Shown here: one piece after another, positions 50,604 through 59,329 of the stretch | Numbering within the stretch: the stretch's first letter is position 1 | Layout: every line of letters starts with the position of its first letter | Notes under the pieces: model-generated | What the model saw: only the letters and a program-made list of their open reading frames with translations | What the model was told of the DNA's origin: nothing | Database searches by the model: none | Position numbers and translations under genes: made by a program | NCBI RefSeq assembly: GCF_000765805.2 | Contig: NZ_JRPD02000010.1 | Span: forward strand, 1 to 64,000 | Reading direction: 5' to 3' | Source: Helicobacter muridarum | GTDB taxonomy: Bacteria; Campylobacterota; Campylobacteria; Campylobacterales; Helicobacteraceae | DNA length: 64,000 nt

Positions 50604-51659
50604 TTGAAAGAAGATGAAAGAGAAGTTTTAGCGCATATTGTCCAAAATATCGATGAGCAAGAAATATTTTTAGAGTTTGTTGCGAAGGCGGACACAATTA
50701 AGGAGTCTTGGCAAATTGTTAAGATATTTGAAAACAAAAGAAAAGAATTTGAGCAAAGTTTACACGAATATAACTTGCAAATCAAGGACAAAGAAAAGCA
50801 GCTTGAGATTCTAACTTCTGAAATCATGGATGCAAATAATCTTCTAAAAGATGCTAATAAAGAATTAGATGATATTAACTCAAGACTTCGCTATATACGT
50901 TCAAATGCTAATGCTTTAGATTCTGATCCTTTGGAAAAAAATCAGCAAATAATGATGAAATATCAAGATGATGATGTTATTGATGTTCTAAATTTTAATG
51001 ATATTATAAGAGATTTTCAGCCCCTATCCGCAGTTAGCGTGTTTGTAAAAAGCGGCTCGACTGCCATGGCAAGGCCGGCTCAATCGATATATGATGACTC
51101 TTTGCTCATCTCCTATCAAAAGGCTAGCAGCAGACTTTTAAAGCTTAAGGAATATATTACAGAATTAGAACTTGCAAACGAAAAGTTAACAGTTGAACTT
51201 AGAGATTTATTTGAGGAAGACAGCTTCAAGGAAACATTAAGCTTTCATGAGCAAACAGATTCTAATGATAAATATAGAAATGAGAAACTAGAAAATACGA
51301 TTTCCTTTAATCCTTCGCCAAAAGATATTAATGCAAATTCTATAAGCATAGCAAGTCAGGTTGCATCACTACCACAAGCCAAAGTTCAAAATTCTTTTAC
51401 ATCATCTATACATAATGAGATAGACAAACAGCAATTAAATAACCAATATGAGCAATCAACATATGATTCCACTAAAACTATCCATAGTGTAAGCAACACT
51501 AGGCTTGATTTAGATTCCCTTGATTTGAATCAAAGAGCAGAGAAGAAAAAAGAAACCGTAGAGCAAATTTTTAGCAGGTTAAATGAGATTTTAGCAGAAA
51601 GTGATGTAAGCACCAAGACGCAAGAATCAATTAAAAAAGCCTTGAGGGATGAAAAATGA
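50604..51659 (+). CDS. Coiled-coil protein of unknown function (between hypA and lpxB)
   Basis: A 351-residue acidic, mostly helical cytosolic protein. Residues 35-110 (ENKRKEFEQSLHEYNLQIKD onwards) and 170-210 are predicted coiled coils, and the C-terminus is another short helix (EQIFSRLNEILAESDVSTKT). There is no membrane segment or enzyme motif. The start is TTG at 50604: AAAGGATCA precedes it, and the ATG nearby is out of frame. It follows hypA by 10 bases and overlaps lpxB by four bases, so the three are co-translated. The position matches H. pylori HP0868. Confidence 0.8.
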   Translation: MKEDEREVLAHIVQNIDEQEIFLEFVAKADTIKESWQIVKIFENKRKEFEQSLHEYNLQIKDKEKQLEILTSEIMDANNLLKDANKELDDINSRLRYIRSNANALDSDPLEKNQQIMMKYQDDDVIDVLNFNDIIRDFQPLSAVSVFVKSGSTAMARPAQSIYDDSLLISYQKASSRLLKLKEYITELELANEKLTVELRDLFEEDSFKETLSFHEQTDSNDKYRNEKLENTISFNPSPKDINANSISIASQVASLPQAKVQNSFTSSIHNEIDKQQLNNQYEQSTYDSTKTIHSVSNTRLDLDSLDLNQRAEKKKETVEQIFSRLNEILAESDVSTKTQESIKKALRDEK

Positions 51660-52768
51660 GCGGGCGAATGAAAATCTTTGTAAGTGCTTTAGAACCTAGC
51701 TCAAACTTACATCTAAAGAAACTTGCTTCCATATTGCCTAATCATTGTGAGATTATGGGTGTGTGCGCTCCAGAGGTAGGCAATGCTTTATTTCTACCAA
51801 ATGAGTTTTCTGTTATGGGATTTAGTGACGTAGTTCAAAAAATATTTTTTTTTAGAAATGCCTTAAAGATTCTAAGCATTGAGGCTAGCCTTTGCGATCA
51901 AGTGTTGCTTATGGATAGTTCATCATTTAATATTCGTTTGGCAAGGCTAATCAAAGAGCATAATCCGCAAATATCTATTATGTATTATATTTTGCCGCAG
52001 GTATGGGCTTGGAAGCCTTGGCGTGCTAAGGAAATAGAATCTCTTTGCGATAAGTTAGCATCTGTGTGGAAGTTTGAGTTGCCTTATTATCATAGCAAGA
52101 TTCGCTATGTAGGACATCCGCTGCTTGATATTTATACAGATAATGAGAATTTTAGTGATAAAAATTCTGATATATTTGTATTCATGCCCGGTAGTAGAAA
52201 GACTGAAATAAAAAAGTTAATCCCTGAATATAAAATTCTAGCAAATAAACTATCTAGTTTAAAACCGCAAGCAAAACTTAGGCTTATTGTTCCGCCTCAA
52301 TTTAAAGACACAAATATGATGAAGCATTATGGCAATTTAGATGGCTTTGAGCTATGTTATGATACAAAGGAGGGATTAAGAGGGGCTTGTTTTGCATTTA
52401 TTTGCTCTGGAACAGCTACTCTTGAAGCAAGTCTTATGCAGATTCCATTTGTGCTTGTGTATAAGGCTAAATTGATAGATTATTTTATTGCAAGAATCTT
52501 TGTAAACCTGAATTTTATAGGATTAGCAAATATTATTTATCAGGCAATGCTATTAGATCAAAATAAGCAGAGTCAAAAGGCTGGGCTAGGTGATGAATTT
52601 TTGCATGAGGAGCTTATACAATGGGATTGCAATGCCGAAAACATGCTCCAAGCATATCATAATTTTGATTATAATAAATATTATGAGAGGATTCAGGAGT
52701 TAAGGCAATATCTAGGGCATGGTAGCGCGAAAAATGTAGCAGAATGGTTGCTTGAGAGTGAATATTGA
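51656..52768 (+). CDS. lpxB: Lipid-A-disaccharide synthase
   Basis: LpxB joins UDP-2,3-diacylglucosamine and lipid X into the lipid A disaccharide at the inner membrane. The 370-residue GT19 enzyme has KIFVSALEPSSNLHLKKLA (the SAGExSGD region, altered to SALEPSSNL), YYILPQVWAWKPWRA, RYVGHPLLD, FMPGSRKTEIKKLIP and CSGTATLEASLMQIPFVLVYK. The start overlaps the previous stop (ATGA). A run of nine T (51845-51853) lies in the gene and encodes Phe residues. Confidence 0.95.
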   Translation: MSGRMKIFVSALEPSSNLHLKKLASILPNHCEIMGVCAPEVGNALFLPNEFSVMGFSDVVQKIFFFRNALKILSIEASLCDQVLLMDSSSFNIRLARLIKEHNPQISIMYYILPQVWAWKPWRAKEIESLCDKLASVWKFELPYYHSKIRYVGHPLLDIYTDNENFSDKNSDIFVFMPGSRKTEIKKLIPEYKILANKLSSLKPQAKLRLIVPPQFKDTNMMKHYGNLDGFELCYDTKEGLRGACFAFICSGTATLEASLMQIPFVLVYKAKLIDYFIARIFVNLNFIGLANIIYQAMLLDQNKQSQKAGLGDEFLHEELIQWDCNAENMLQAYHNFDYNKYYERIQELRQYLGHGSAKNVAEWLLESEY

Positions 52769-52980
52769 ATATGCGATTTGATTTTTATATAGTTGAACAT
52801 CTAAAATAACAAATTATATATCGATATATAATTAAGCTAGGTGTTTTAAAGCATTTTAGCAAATAATAAAGCGCATATCAAGCTAATATTTATTTGAAGA
52901 TTCTTATTTTTTTAATATTGTTAACTCTTAAGTATATTTATAATCTTTTTATTGCTTAAGGTTCTATTTAACCCAACTAT

Positions 52981-53457
52981 TTATTTAGCAAATGAATAAA
53001 ATTCGTATATTCTTTCATTATTATTAACCTTAATTTCTATTAGTATGTTTGAAAATCCTAGCTTATCTATTTGTGTTGCAATTTCTTTATTGCCCCATTC
53101 AATAAAATGCACTCCTTGTTTACTAATTGATTCAAAAAGCTCATATTTCACTAAAGAATAATCTTTCAAATATAAGTCATAATGATAAATACTTGGAATA
53201 TTGTCTATGTGTTTATCATAATTTATATGTATTGTTTGGTTTGGTATGGAATATTCTTGAATAAAGCTAAAGCTAGGAGAGCTAACCCCTTTTGCATGAA
53301 TCTTTTTTGCGTAATGTGATACTAAGAATGTTTTACCAATACCAATATCTCCAGAAAGTAAGAATATTGATATACCCAATGTTTGGTAATGCAATATGGA
53401 ATCAATTACTTGTTCTATGCTATTTTCTTTGGTTACTATGCTTAGCAATGCTTGCAT
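52981..53457 (-). CDS. tsaE: tRNA threonylcarbamoyladenosine biosynthesis ATPase TsaE
   Basis: TsaE is the P-loop ATPase that drives the TsaBD complex in making t6A in tRNAs that read ANN codons. The 158-residue protein has Walker A GDIGIGKTFLVSHYA, the switch-like SSPSFSFIQEY, YHYDLYLKD and HFIEWGNKE, which are family signatures in order. The ribosome site is weak-to-moderate (AAGGAGAGTC close to the ATG). It is divergent from the alcohol dehydrogenase gene. Confidence 0.93.
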   Translation of the reverse strand: MQALLSIVTKENSIEQVIDSILHYQTLGISIFLLSGDIGIGKTFLVSHYAKKIHAKGVSSPSFSFIQEYSIPNQTIHINYDKHIDNIPSIYHYDLYLKDYSLVKYELFESISKQGVHFIEWGNKEIATQIDKLGFSNILIEIKVNNNERIYEFYSFAK

Positions 53458-53817
53458 GACTCTCCTTGTGAATTTATATTTATATTATGAATAAAAATTG
53501 TGCTTTCATGCTACAAAATTATACATATATCTAAGATTCTACAAAAAAGAAGTAAAGTATGTCTTGCAGTGTTATGTCAAAAAGTTTCATTTTTTTACAA
53601 AATTATCTACAATCCATAGATATTTTTGAGTTTTTACAAAAAGGATTTATTTTTAAGCTTTATTTAAGATAATATCATATACCCTAGTTGGTAAGGTTTT
53701 AGAAAATATTCTAAAATCATAATTCTTTATGTTATTGAAATATCTATTTCTGCAATAGTGATTTGTGAATTTTATAACATTATAGATTTTTACTTAGGTT
53801 AGCTTGCAAGATTTAGT
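53458..53817. other. Gene-free divergent promoter region
   Basis: About 360 AT-rich bases between tsaE and the alcohol dehydrogenase leader, with no gene. A possible -10 (TATAGA near 53781) lies in front of the hairpin described next. Confidence 0.4.
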
Positions 53818-53859
53818 AGTAGCAATTTTGCAGGAGTAGTTGTGTTTTGCTACTTTTTT
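53818..53859 (+). terminator. Terminator-like hairpin in the alcohol dehydrogenase leader
   Basis: AGTAGCAA (53818-53825) pairs perfectly with TTGCTACT (53847-53854). It is followed at once by a T run to 53859, the form of an intrinsic terminator, about 22 bases ahead of the start codon. Its place between promoter and ribosome site suggests attenuation. The loop of 21 bases contains GCAGGAG, which could pair elsewhere. Confidence 0.45.
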
Positions 53860-53881
53860 AGTTATAAATCAAGGAGACTTT

Positions 53882-54940
53882 ATGTCAAAAAAAATGAAAG
53901 CCGCAATAGTTAAAGAATTTGGCAAGCCATTAGTAATTGAAGAGGTTGAAGTTCCAAAACCAAGAGATGGTGAGGTTCTTGTTAAAATAGAGGCTTGCGG
54001 CGTATGTCATACAGATTTACATGCTCTTGAAGGTGATTGGCCAGTTAAACCAAATTTAAAAGCACTACCAAATGGAGGCTTTATACCTGGTCATGAAGGT
54101 GTAGGCTATGTTGTAGAGGTTGGCAAGGGTGTTACTCATATTAAAGAGGGTGATGCTGTTGGTATTCCTTGGCTTTATAGTGCTTGTGGACATTGCGATC
54201 ACTGTATGGCTGGCTGGGAAACATTATGCAAATCTCAGGAAAATGGCGGCTATTCTGTGAATGGTGGCTTTGCTGAATATGCTATTGCCGATGCCAATTA
54301 TGTTGGTGTGTTGAAAAGAGATAGCAATTTCTTAAATGTTGCACCTATACTTTGTGCTGGCGTTACTGTGTATAAAGGGCTTAAAATGACAGAAGCAAAG
54401 CCTGGTCAATGGGTTACAATCTCTGGAATCGGAGGACTTGGACACTTGGCTGTGCAATATGCTAAAGCTATGGGGTTAAATGTTGCCGCCATTGATGTAG
54501 CTGATGATAAGTTAGAATTAGCTAAGAAATATGGTGCAAAGGTTGTTGCAAATGCAAAAGACTTAGGCGAACAAGGAACTATTGATAAGATAGTTAAGGA
54601 AACAAATGGAGGAACTCATGGTGTGCTTGTAACGGCTGTTCACCCAATAGCATTTAAACAAGCTGTAGGTGTTGTTAGAAGAGGTGGAACAGTGGCTTGT
54701 AATGGACTTCCTCCGGGCGATTTCCCTGTTAATATATTCAATATGATTCTAAATGGTGTAACTATTCGAGGTTCAATTGTTGGTACAAGATTAGATTTGC
54801 AAGAGGCTATTAACTTTGCAGAGGAGGAAAAAGTGCATGCACATGTAGCTCCTGCTAAATTGGAAGAAATCAACGATGTCTTTGATAGAATGAAGAAGGG
54901 CGGGATAGATGGTAGAATGGTTCTTGATTTCAGAAAATAA
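53882..54940 (+). CDS. Zinc-dependent alcohol dehydrogenase (AdhP/AdhA type)
   Basis: A 352-residue medium-chain dehydrogenase that oxidises short alcohols or reduces aldehydes with NAD. Catalytic zinc ligands are Cys42 ([17 protein letters not shown]) and His71-Glu72 ([15 protein letters not shown]), with a third cysteine near 152-175 ([13 protein letters not shown]). Structural zinc cysteines are 102, 105, 108 and 116 (CGHCDHC..LC). The cofactor fold is [29 protein letters not shown] supports the ATG at 53882. The leader contains a terminator-like hairpin and the gene is followed by another stem-loop and a DUF779 gene. Confidence 0.93.
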   Translation: MSKKMKAAIVKEFGKPLVIEEVEVPKPRDGEVLVKIEACGVCHTDLHALEGDWPVKPNLKALPNGGFIPGHEGVGYVVEVGKGVTHIKEGDAVGIPWLYSACGHCDHCMAGWETLCKSQENGGYSVNGGFAEYAIADANYVGVLKRDSNFLNVAPILCAGVTVYKGLKMTEAKPGQWVTISGIGGLGHLAVQYAKAMGLNVAAIDVADDKLELAKKYGAKVVANAKDLGEQGTIDKIVKETNGGTHGVLVTAVHPIAFKQAVGVVRRGGTVACNGLPPGDFPVNIFNMILNGVTIRGSIVGTRLDLQEAINFAEEEKVHAHVAPAKLEEINDVFDRMKKGGIDGRMVLDFRK

Positions 54941-54992
54941 TTCTGCTTCTATTTGTTGAACTTAATATATTAAGCCCTTATTCTTCTTCTAT

Positions 54993-55014
54993 GCGTGGGA
55001 GACTACTCTCACGC
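54993..55014 (+). terminator. GC-rich stem-loop between adh and the DUF779 gene
   Basis: GCGTGGGAG and CTCTCACGC form a 9-base stem with one G-U pair and loop ACTA. This is strikingly GC-rich for this genome. It is not followed by a T run, so it may be an mRNA-stabilising or processing element or a factor-dependent stop. Confidence 0.4.
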
Positions 55015-55093
55015 TTGCTAACTCACTATTAATTTAGAATACCTATTATTATCTTAATATTATTGAATATTTAATTATCATCAAGGATTGTTT

Positions 55094-55486
55094 ATGTCAG
55101 ATATATTTCAATTAGATTTGCCAGCACAAGTAGTTGCTACTCAAGGCGCAGCCTCTCTTATTAGAGAATTGCAAAATAAACATGGAGAAGTGCTCTTTCA
55201 TCAATCTGGTGGTTGTTGCGATGGCTCTGTGCCTTATTGTTATGCTAAAGCTGATTTTAAGGTTGGTAATAATGATGTTTTGCTTGGTTATATAGAGAAT
55301 GCACCATTTTATATTCATAGCGCACAATTTGAATATTGGAAACATACCCAATTAATTATTGATGTAAAAGATGGTAATGGCAGCGAGTTCTCTCTAGAAT
55401 ATGGCTGTGGCAGGAGTTTTTTCTTGGATTCTAGAGTTTTTAGTGAGGAAGAATATAGCGCACTAAAAGATGCTAATAAGATTTAG
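55094..55486 (+). CDS. DUF779-family protein
   Basis: A 130-residue protein of the DUF779 family, which is often found beside alcohol or aldehyde dehydrogenases. Here the adh gene is immediately upstream. Signatures are VLFHQSGGCCDGSVPYCY and VLLGYIENAPFYIHSAQFEYW. The cysteine pair plus a later Cys in YGCGRSFFLDSR suggest a metal or redox site. AAGGATTGTTT fits the ATG at 55094 better than the in-frame one six bases earlier. Its biochemical function is not known. Confidence 0.85.
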   Translation: MSDIFQLDLPAQVVATQGAASLIRELQNKHGEVLFHQSGGCCDGSVPYCYAKADFKVGNNDVLLGYIENAPFYIHSAQFEYWKHTQLIIDVKDGNGSEFSLEYGCGRSFFLDSRVFSEEEYSALKDANKI

Positions 55487-55913
55487 CATTATTTAACATT
55501 ATTGCATTACTTAAGACTTAAAGACTTCATATTGATTTCGTCATATTGATGTATTCAAAGATTAATATGATATAAAAGTGATATGAATTACTGTTTCAAT
55601 TTATGAAATACTACTTTTTTATTGCTTAATCATAGATGTTTTGCTTGTAATTTAAGAGAGCAGTTTTATATATTCATTAAAAGTCCGTTATTGTTTCTAA
55701 TTATTAGTATTATTACGATCCTTTTTATGTTGATTTAGTAAAGATTGATGAATTAGCCAAGCAAAAAGTCCAATTAGATTTTTTTGTTTAAATGCGACTA
55801 TAATCTTAACGCAATATTTAAGTATAATAAATCTAGTCTTTGAAGAATTATCTCTATTTATAGGCTTATTTACTTTTAAACCTTTATTTAAGTAATTTTT
55901 AAGGCTTTTGAGA
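55487..55913. other. Gene-free region ahead of tRNA-Phe
   Basis: About 430 AT-rich bases with no gene, repeat or hairpin that I can support. Confidence 0.4.
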
Positions 55914-55919
55914 TATAAT
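55914..55919 (+). promoter_or_regulatory. -10 element of tRNA-Phe
   Basis: TATAAT, 18 bases ahead of the mature tRNA 5' end, giving a leader of about 12 nucleotides. The -35 box is not clear. Confidence 0.45.
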
Positions 55920-55937
55920 TATGTCCTTGGTTTATTT

Positions 55938-56013
55938 GGCTCGATAGCTCAGTCGGTAGAGCAAAGGACTGAAAATCCTTGAGTCGGCAGTTCGATTCTG
56001 CCTCGAGCCACCA
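55938..56013 (+). tRNA. tRNA-Phe (anticodon GAA)
   Basis: The acceptor stem GGCTCGA pairs with TCGAGCC, then A and encoded CCA. The anticodon stem AAGGA/TCCTT encloses loop CTGAAAA, giving anticodon GAA. The T arm is GGCAG-TTCGATT-CTGCC. It is a single-gene unit. Confidence 0.97.
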
Positions 56014-56260
56014 TTATTTCTTATAGAATGTATTTGTATTCTATTGCTTACTATTAAAGTAGCCTTTATAATAGTTGAACGATATTTCATCATCTATTCT
56101 TCTAATTTATTTTAATGCTTGAATTCAAAATTAACTAAGCTTATCTATAACTAAACTTTTAAGTTTTCATATTTTTTGTTGATATTAATTTTGTTTTTTA
56201 TGATATAAATGTGTAATTTTACCATGTATAATTAACAATTTTTTAGTTAAAAGGTTATCA

Positions 56261-57985
56261 ATGGATATTATGTTGATTTTGCAATTATTTGTGCTATTTG
56301 GTGCAATCTTTTTGGGGATTAGGCTTGGCGGTATGGCGATTGGTTATGCTGGTGGTCTTGGTGTGCTTGTTCTCTGTTTGTTGCTTGGTATGAAACCAGG
56401 TGATATTCCCTTTGATGTGATTCTCATTATTATGTCTGTAATTGCGGCTATTACTGCTATGCAAGTTGCAGGTGGGCTTGATTATATGGTTCAAGTAGCA
56501 GAGCGAGTGCTACGTAAGAATCCAAAATATATAAACTATTTAGCACCAACAGTTACATATCTTCTTACTATTTTTGCTGGGACTGGGCATACTGCTTTCT
56601 CTATGATACCAGTCATTGTTGAAGTTGCAAAAGAGCAAAATATCAAACCATCAGCCCCACTTTCTGTGGCTGTAGTATCTTCACAGATTGCTATTACAGC
56701 TAGCCCCGTTAGTGCAGCTGTAGTATATATGAGCGGCGCATTAGAGGAATTTGGCTGGAGCTATCCTACATTAATTCTAATTTGGATTGTAACTACATTC
56801 TCTGGTTGTATGGTTACTGCATTTATTGTTAGCAAATTTTTTCCTCTTGATTTACGCAAAGATGCCGTATATCAGGAAAGATTGCAAAAGGGTCTTATTA
56901 AGATTCACAGTGGTGAAGGTTACAAGGAGTTGCCAAAACAAGCAAAGCTATCTGTTTTAATATTCCTAGTAGGCGTGCTTTGTGTAGTGTTTTATGCTAC
57001 TAGTATATCTGATGTTCTTCGTAAGCCAATGCTAAATTATGTCAATAGTTTTATACCAGCTGATATACATAAGGAGTTGGATAAAATTAAGACAGATGCT
57101 ATAAATAAAACTAGTCTTATGCAAGGCAATATAGAATCCCTACAGAAAACTATCTCATCTGAAATATTAGGATTGCACACTAGCTTTACAGAAGATATAT
57201 TTACTAAAGATTCTAATCGTTCTAATGATTACATTGCTGCATTAGAACAGGCTAAAAAAAATATATTGAGTGATGTTTTAATACATGATAATACAGCAGA
57301 AACATTTAGGATTTTTTTAGAATCTAGCTTTGCAAATATTGCTACGCAGATAGAAAATTCCCCCGCCAATCAGGGCTTAATCACAAAGTTAGCAAAGATT
57401 GTAAAAAGCTATATAGATCCCGTTAGACTTCCAAGAGATGGGGCAATTATGTGCTTTATGCTAGCTATTGCAACCTTCATTGTCATATTATGCAAAGTAG
57501 ATACTTCTAGGTTATTGGACACTAGCACATTTAAGTCTGGAATGACTGCATGTGTATGTGTGTTAGGAGTAGCTTGGCTTGGCAATACCTTTGTGGGAGG
57601 ATATAAGCACGAGATTGGAGAGTTAGCTGGTAAATTTGTTAATGAATATCCATTCTTGTTGGCAGTGGCATTATTTTTGGCTAGTATGTTGCTTTATTCA
57701 CAAGCTGCAACAGCAAAAGCAATTATGCCTGTTGTAATAGTTGCACTTGGAATCACTGCTAGCAATGCTGATTCTTCTTATATTTTAGTAGCTAGTTTTT
57801 GTGCAGTATCTGCCTTATTTGTCCTGCCTACATATCCAACATTGCTAGGGGCAGTCCAAATGGACGATACAGGCTCTACTCGAATTGGTAAATATATCTT
57901 TAATCATAGTTTTATTGTTCCCGGAACTCTTGCTATTGTTATATCTGTTGCGATAGGATTCCTTGTAGCACCTTTGTTTATATAA
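56261..57985 (+). CDS. C4-dicarboxylate transporter, Dcu family, with large extra domain
   Basis: An anaerobic C4-dicarboxylate transporter (DcuA/DcuB type) exchanging fumarate, aspartate, malate or succinate. Family segments are RLGGMAIGYAGGLGVL, FAGTGHTAFSMIPVI, ITASPVSAAVVYMSGAL, YSQAATAKAIMPVVIAL-like residues near 479-496 and FVLPTYPTLLGAVQMDDTGST. Normal members have about 430-450 residues; this has 574. The excess is residues 250-390, a charged helical stretch (IHKELDKIKTDAINKTSLMQ and on) between membrane helices, which I do not recognise. Whether it is DcuA or DcuB cannot be decided. It is monocistronic. Confidence 0.88.
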   Translation: MDIMLILQLFVLFGAIFLGIRLGGMAIGYAGGLGVLVLCLLLGMKPGDIPFDVILIIMSVIAAITAMQVAGGLDYMVQVAERVLRKNPKYINYLAPTVTYLLTIFAGTGHTAFSMIPVIVEVAKEQNIKPSAPLSVAVVSSQIAITASPVSAAVVYMSGALEEFGWSYPTLILIWIVTTFSGCMVTAFIVSKFFPLDLRKDAVYQERLQKGLIKIHSGEGYKELPKQAKLSVLIFLVGVLCVVFYATSISDVLRKPMLNYVNSFIPADIHKELDKIKTDAINKTSLMQGNIESLQKTISSEILGLHTSFTEDIFTKDSNRSNDYIAALEQAKKNILSDVLIHDNTAETFRIFLESSFANIATQIENSPANQGLITKLAKIVKSYIDPVRLPRDGAIMCFMLAIATFIVILCKVDTSRLLDTSTFKSGMTACVCVLGVAWLGNTFVGGYKHEIGELAGKFVNEYPFLLAVALFLASMLLYSQAATAKAIMPVVIVALGITASNADSSYILVASFCAVSALFVLPTYPTLLGAVQMDDTGSTRIGKYIFNHSFIVPGTLAIVISVAIGFLVAPLFI

Positions 57986-58006
57986 CTATTGCCAATAGAT
58001 ATAATT

Positions 58007-58042
58007 TATCTCAAAGTTTAATTTGATTATTGCTTTGAGATA
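58007..58042. terminator. Bidirectional stem-loop between dcu and the radical SAM gene
   Basis: TATCTCAAAG and CTTTGAGATA are a perfect 10-base inverted repeat with a 16-base loop. It lies between convergent genes, but no T run follows on either strand. It is probably a transcript-end hairpin. Confidence 0.4.
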
Positions 58043-58155
58043 GTCTGATGGAATATATATGTTTGAATTATTATGAAACATATTTATGTAGATAGCTAAT
58101 AAATATTAAGTGGAGGCAATTAAAAATAATAGAATTAATAATATTAAAGTATAAG

Positions 58156-59307
58156 CTAATATTCAATTCCTTCTTGCTTTAGCCTCTCTCTCAAATATCT
58201 CATTTGTATATTCTTATCAAAGCACCATTTTGGAGCTAGTAAGCTTTCGTCATGTGCACCAGCACTTACTCTTTGCATGACTACATTAGGCGGTATAATC
58301 TTTAGAGATTTTACAATTGCTTCCCCATATTCTTCTAGTGAGATTGGATTATATTGACCCTTTTTATACATGCGTGCTAGAGCAGTTCCCTCAACTACAT
58401 ATAGCGGGTGAATTTTTAGGGAATCTACTCCATATTCTAAAATAGTCTTTAAAGAATTTAGCATCATGTCTACGCTTTCATTGGGTAGTCCATATATAAG
58501 ATGTGCGCATACTTTGATTCCATGTTTTCTAGTTTCTTTGAATAGCTCTTTGACACCTTGCATTGTATGCCCTCTATTTGTTATCTCTAGTGTTTCTTCA
58601 TATATTGATTGGATTCCATACTCTAGCCATATTTCCTTATCTTGCTTGACAAATTCAGCTAGAAATTCAAGTAAATTAGAATCTACGCAGTCAACTCTTG
58701 TACCTATACTCATACCTATAACATCAGGAAAGCTTAGTGCCTTTGTGTAAAGCTTTTTTAGTGTATCAAATGGTGCATAAGTATTTGTAAAGCTTTGGAA
58801 ATATACAAGATACTTTGAGATTCCAAATTTATTTTTATGATATGCAGAATGATAATTGAATTGTGATTCTAGCTCTCTTAGTTGATGCTCTAGCAATGGA
58901 TTATTAGTTAATTTTGGGTTCATTGTAATTCTTGGTAGAGTATTATTTTTGTATGTTAATTGCGATGTATTATTTTGCTTATTTAAATTGCTAAATTTTG
59001 TGCTATGTGAGTTTAATTTTTCTTGTAATTCATTTTGCAAACTTTTGCCTTGTGGAGATAGATTCCATGTTATCTTTTGTGTATCATGTATTTTAGAATC
59101 TAAACTAATATCATTATTGGAGTTGGACTTCTTTTTCATTACTAATGATGGTGAGAAGCTCTCATTTTTGCAATATATACATCCACCTTTAGCAACAGTG
59201 CCATCAATATTAGGGCAAGTAAATCCGCTAAGCGAGATTGGTATTTTTCTTACTTTTTGTCCAAATCTTTGCTTAAAATATCTTCCAACAGTTAATATAA
59301 CTTTCAT
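58156..59307 (-). CDS. Radical SAM protein, YhcC/TIGR01212 type
   Basis: A 383-residue radical SAM protein. The cluster cysteines are Cys31, Cys43 and Cys46 (FTCPNIDGTVAKGGCIYC), the spaced pattern of the TIGR01212 family rather than the plain CxxxCxxC. Later family segments are YLVYFQSFTNTYAPFDTL, GMSIGTRVDCV and LEYGIQSIYEETLEITNRGH, then CAHLIYGLPNESVDMML. About 70 polar residues (SNSNNDISLDSKIHDTQKIT onwards) are inserted after the cluster motif, absent in the family. The reaction is unknown. It is 22 bases downstream of purF. Confidence 0.88.
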   Translation of the reverse strand: MKVILTVGRYFKQRFGQKVRKIPISLSGFTCPNIDGTVAKGGCIYCKNESFSPSLVMKKKSNSNNDISLDSKIHDTQKITWNLSPQGKSLQNELQEKLNSHSTKFSNLNKQNNTSQLTYKNNTLPRITMNPKLTNNPLLEHQLRELESQFNYHSAYHKNKFGISKYLVYFQSFTNTYAPFDTLKKLYTKALSFPDVIGMSIGTRVDCVDSNLLEFLAEFVKQDKEIWLEYGIQSIYEETLEITNRGHTMQGVKELFKETRKHGIKVCAHLIYGLPNESVDMMLNSLKTILEYGVDSLKIHPLYVVEGTALARMYKKGQYNPISLEEYGEAIVKSLKIIPPNVVMQRVSAGAHDESLLAPKWCFDKNIQMRYLRERLKQEGIEY

Positions 59308-59329
59308 TTAATATTCCTTATAACTGATG

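Noticed and set aside
51845-51853. T9 run in lpxB as a phase switch
   Set aside because: Runs of nine A or T are common by chance at this composition (a similar one lies at 48474), and lpxB is needed for normal lipid A, so no switch is claimed.
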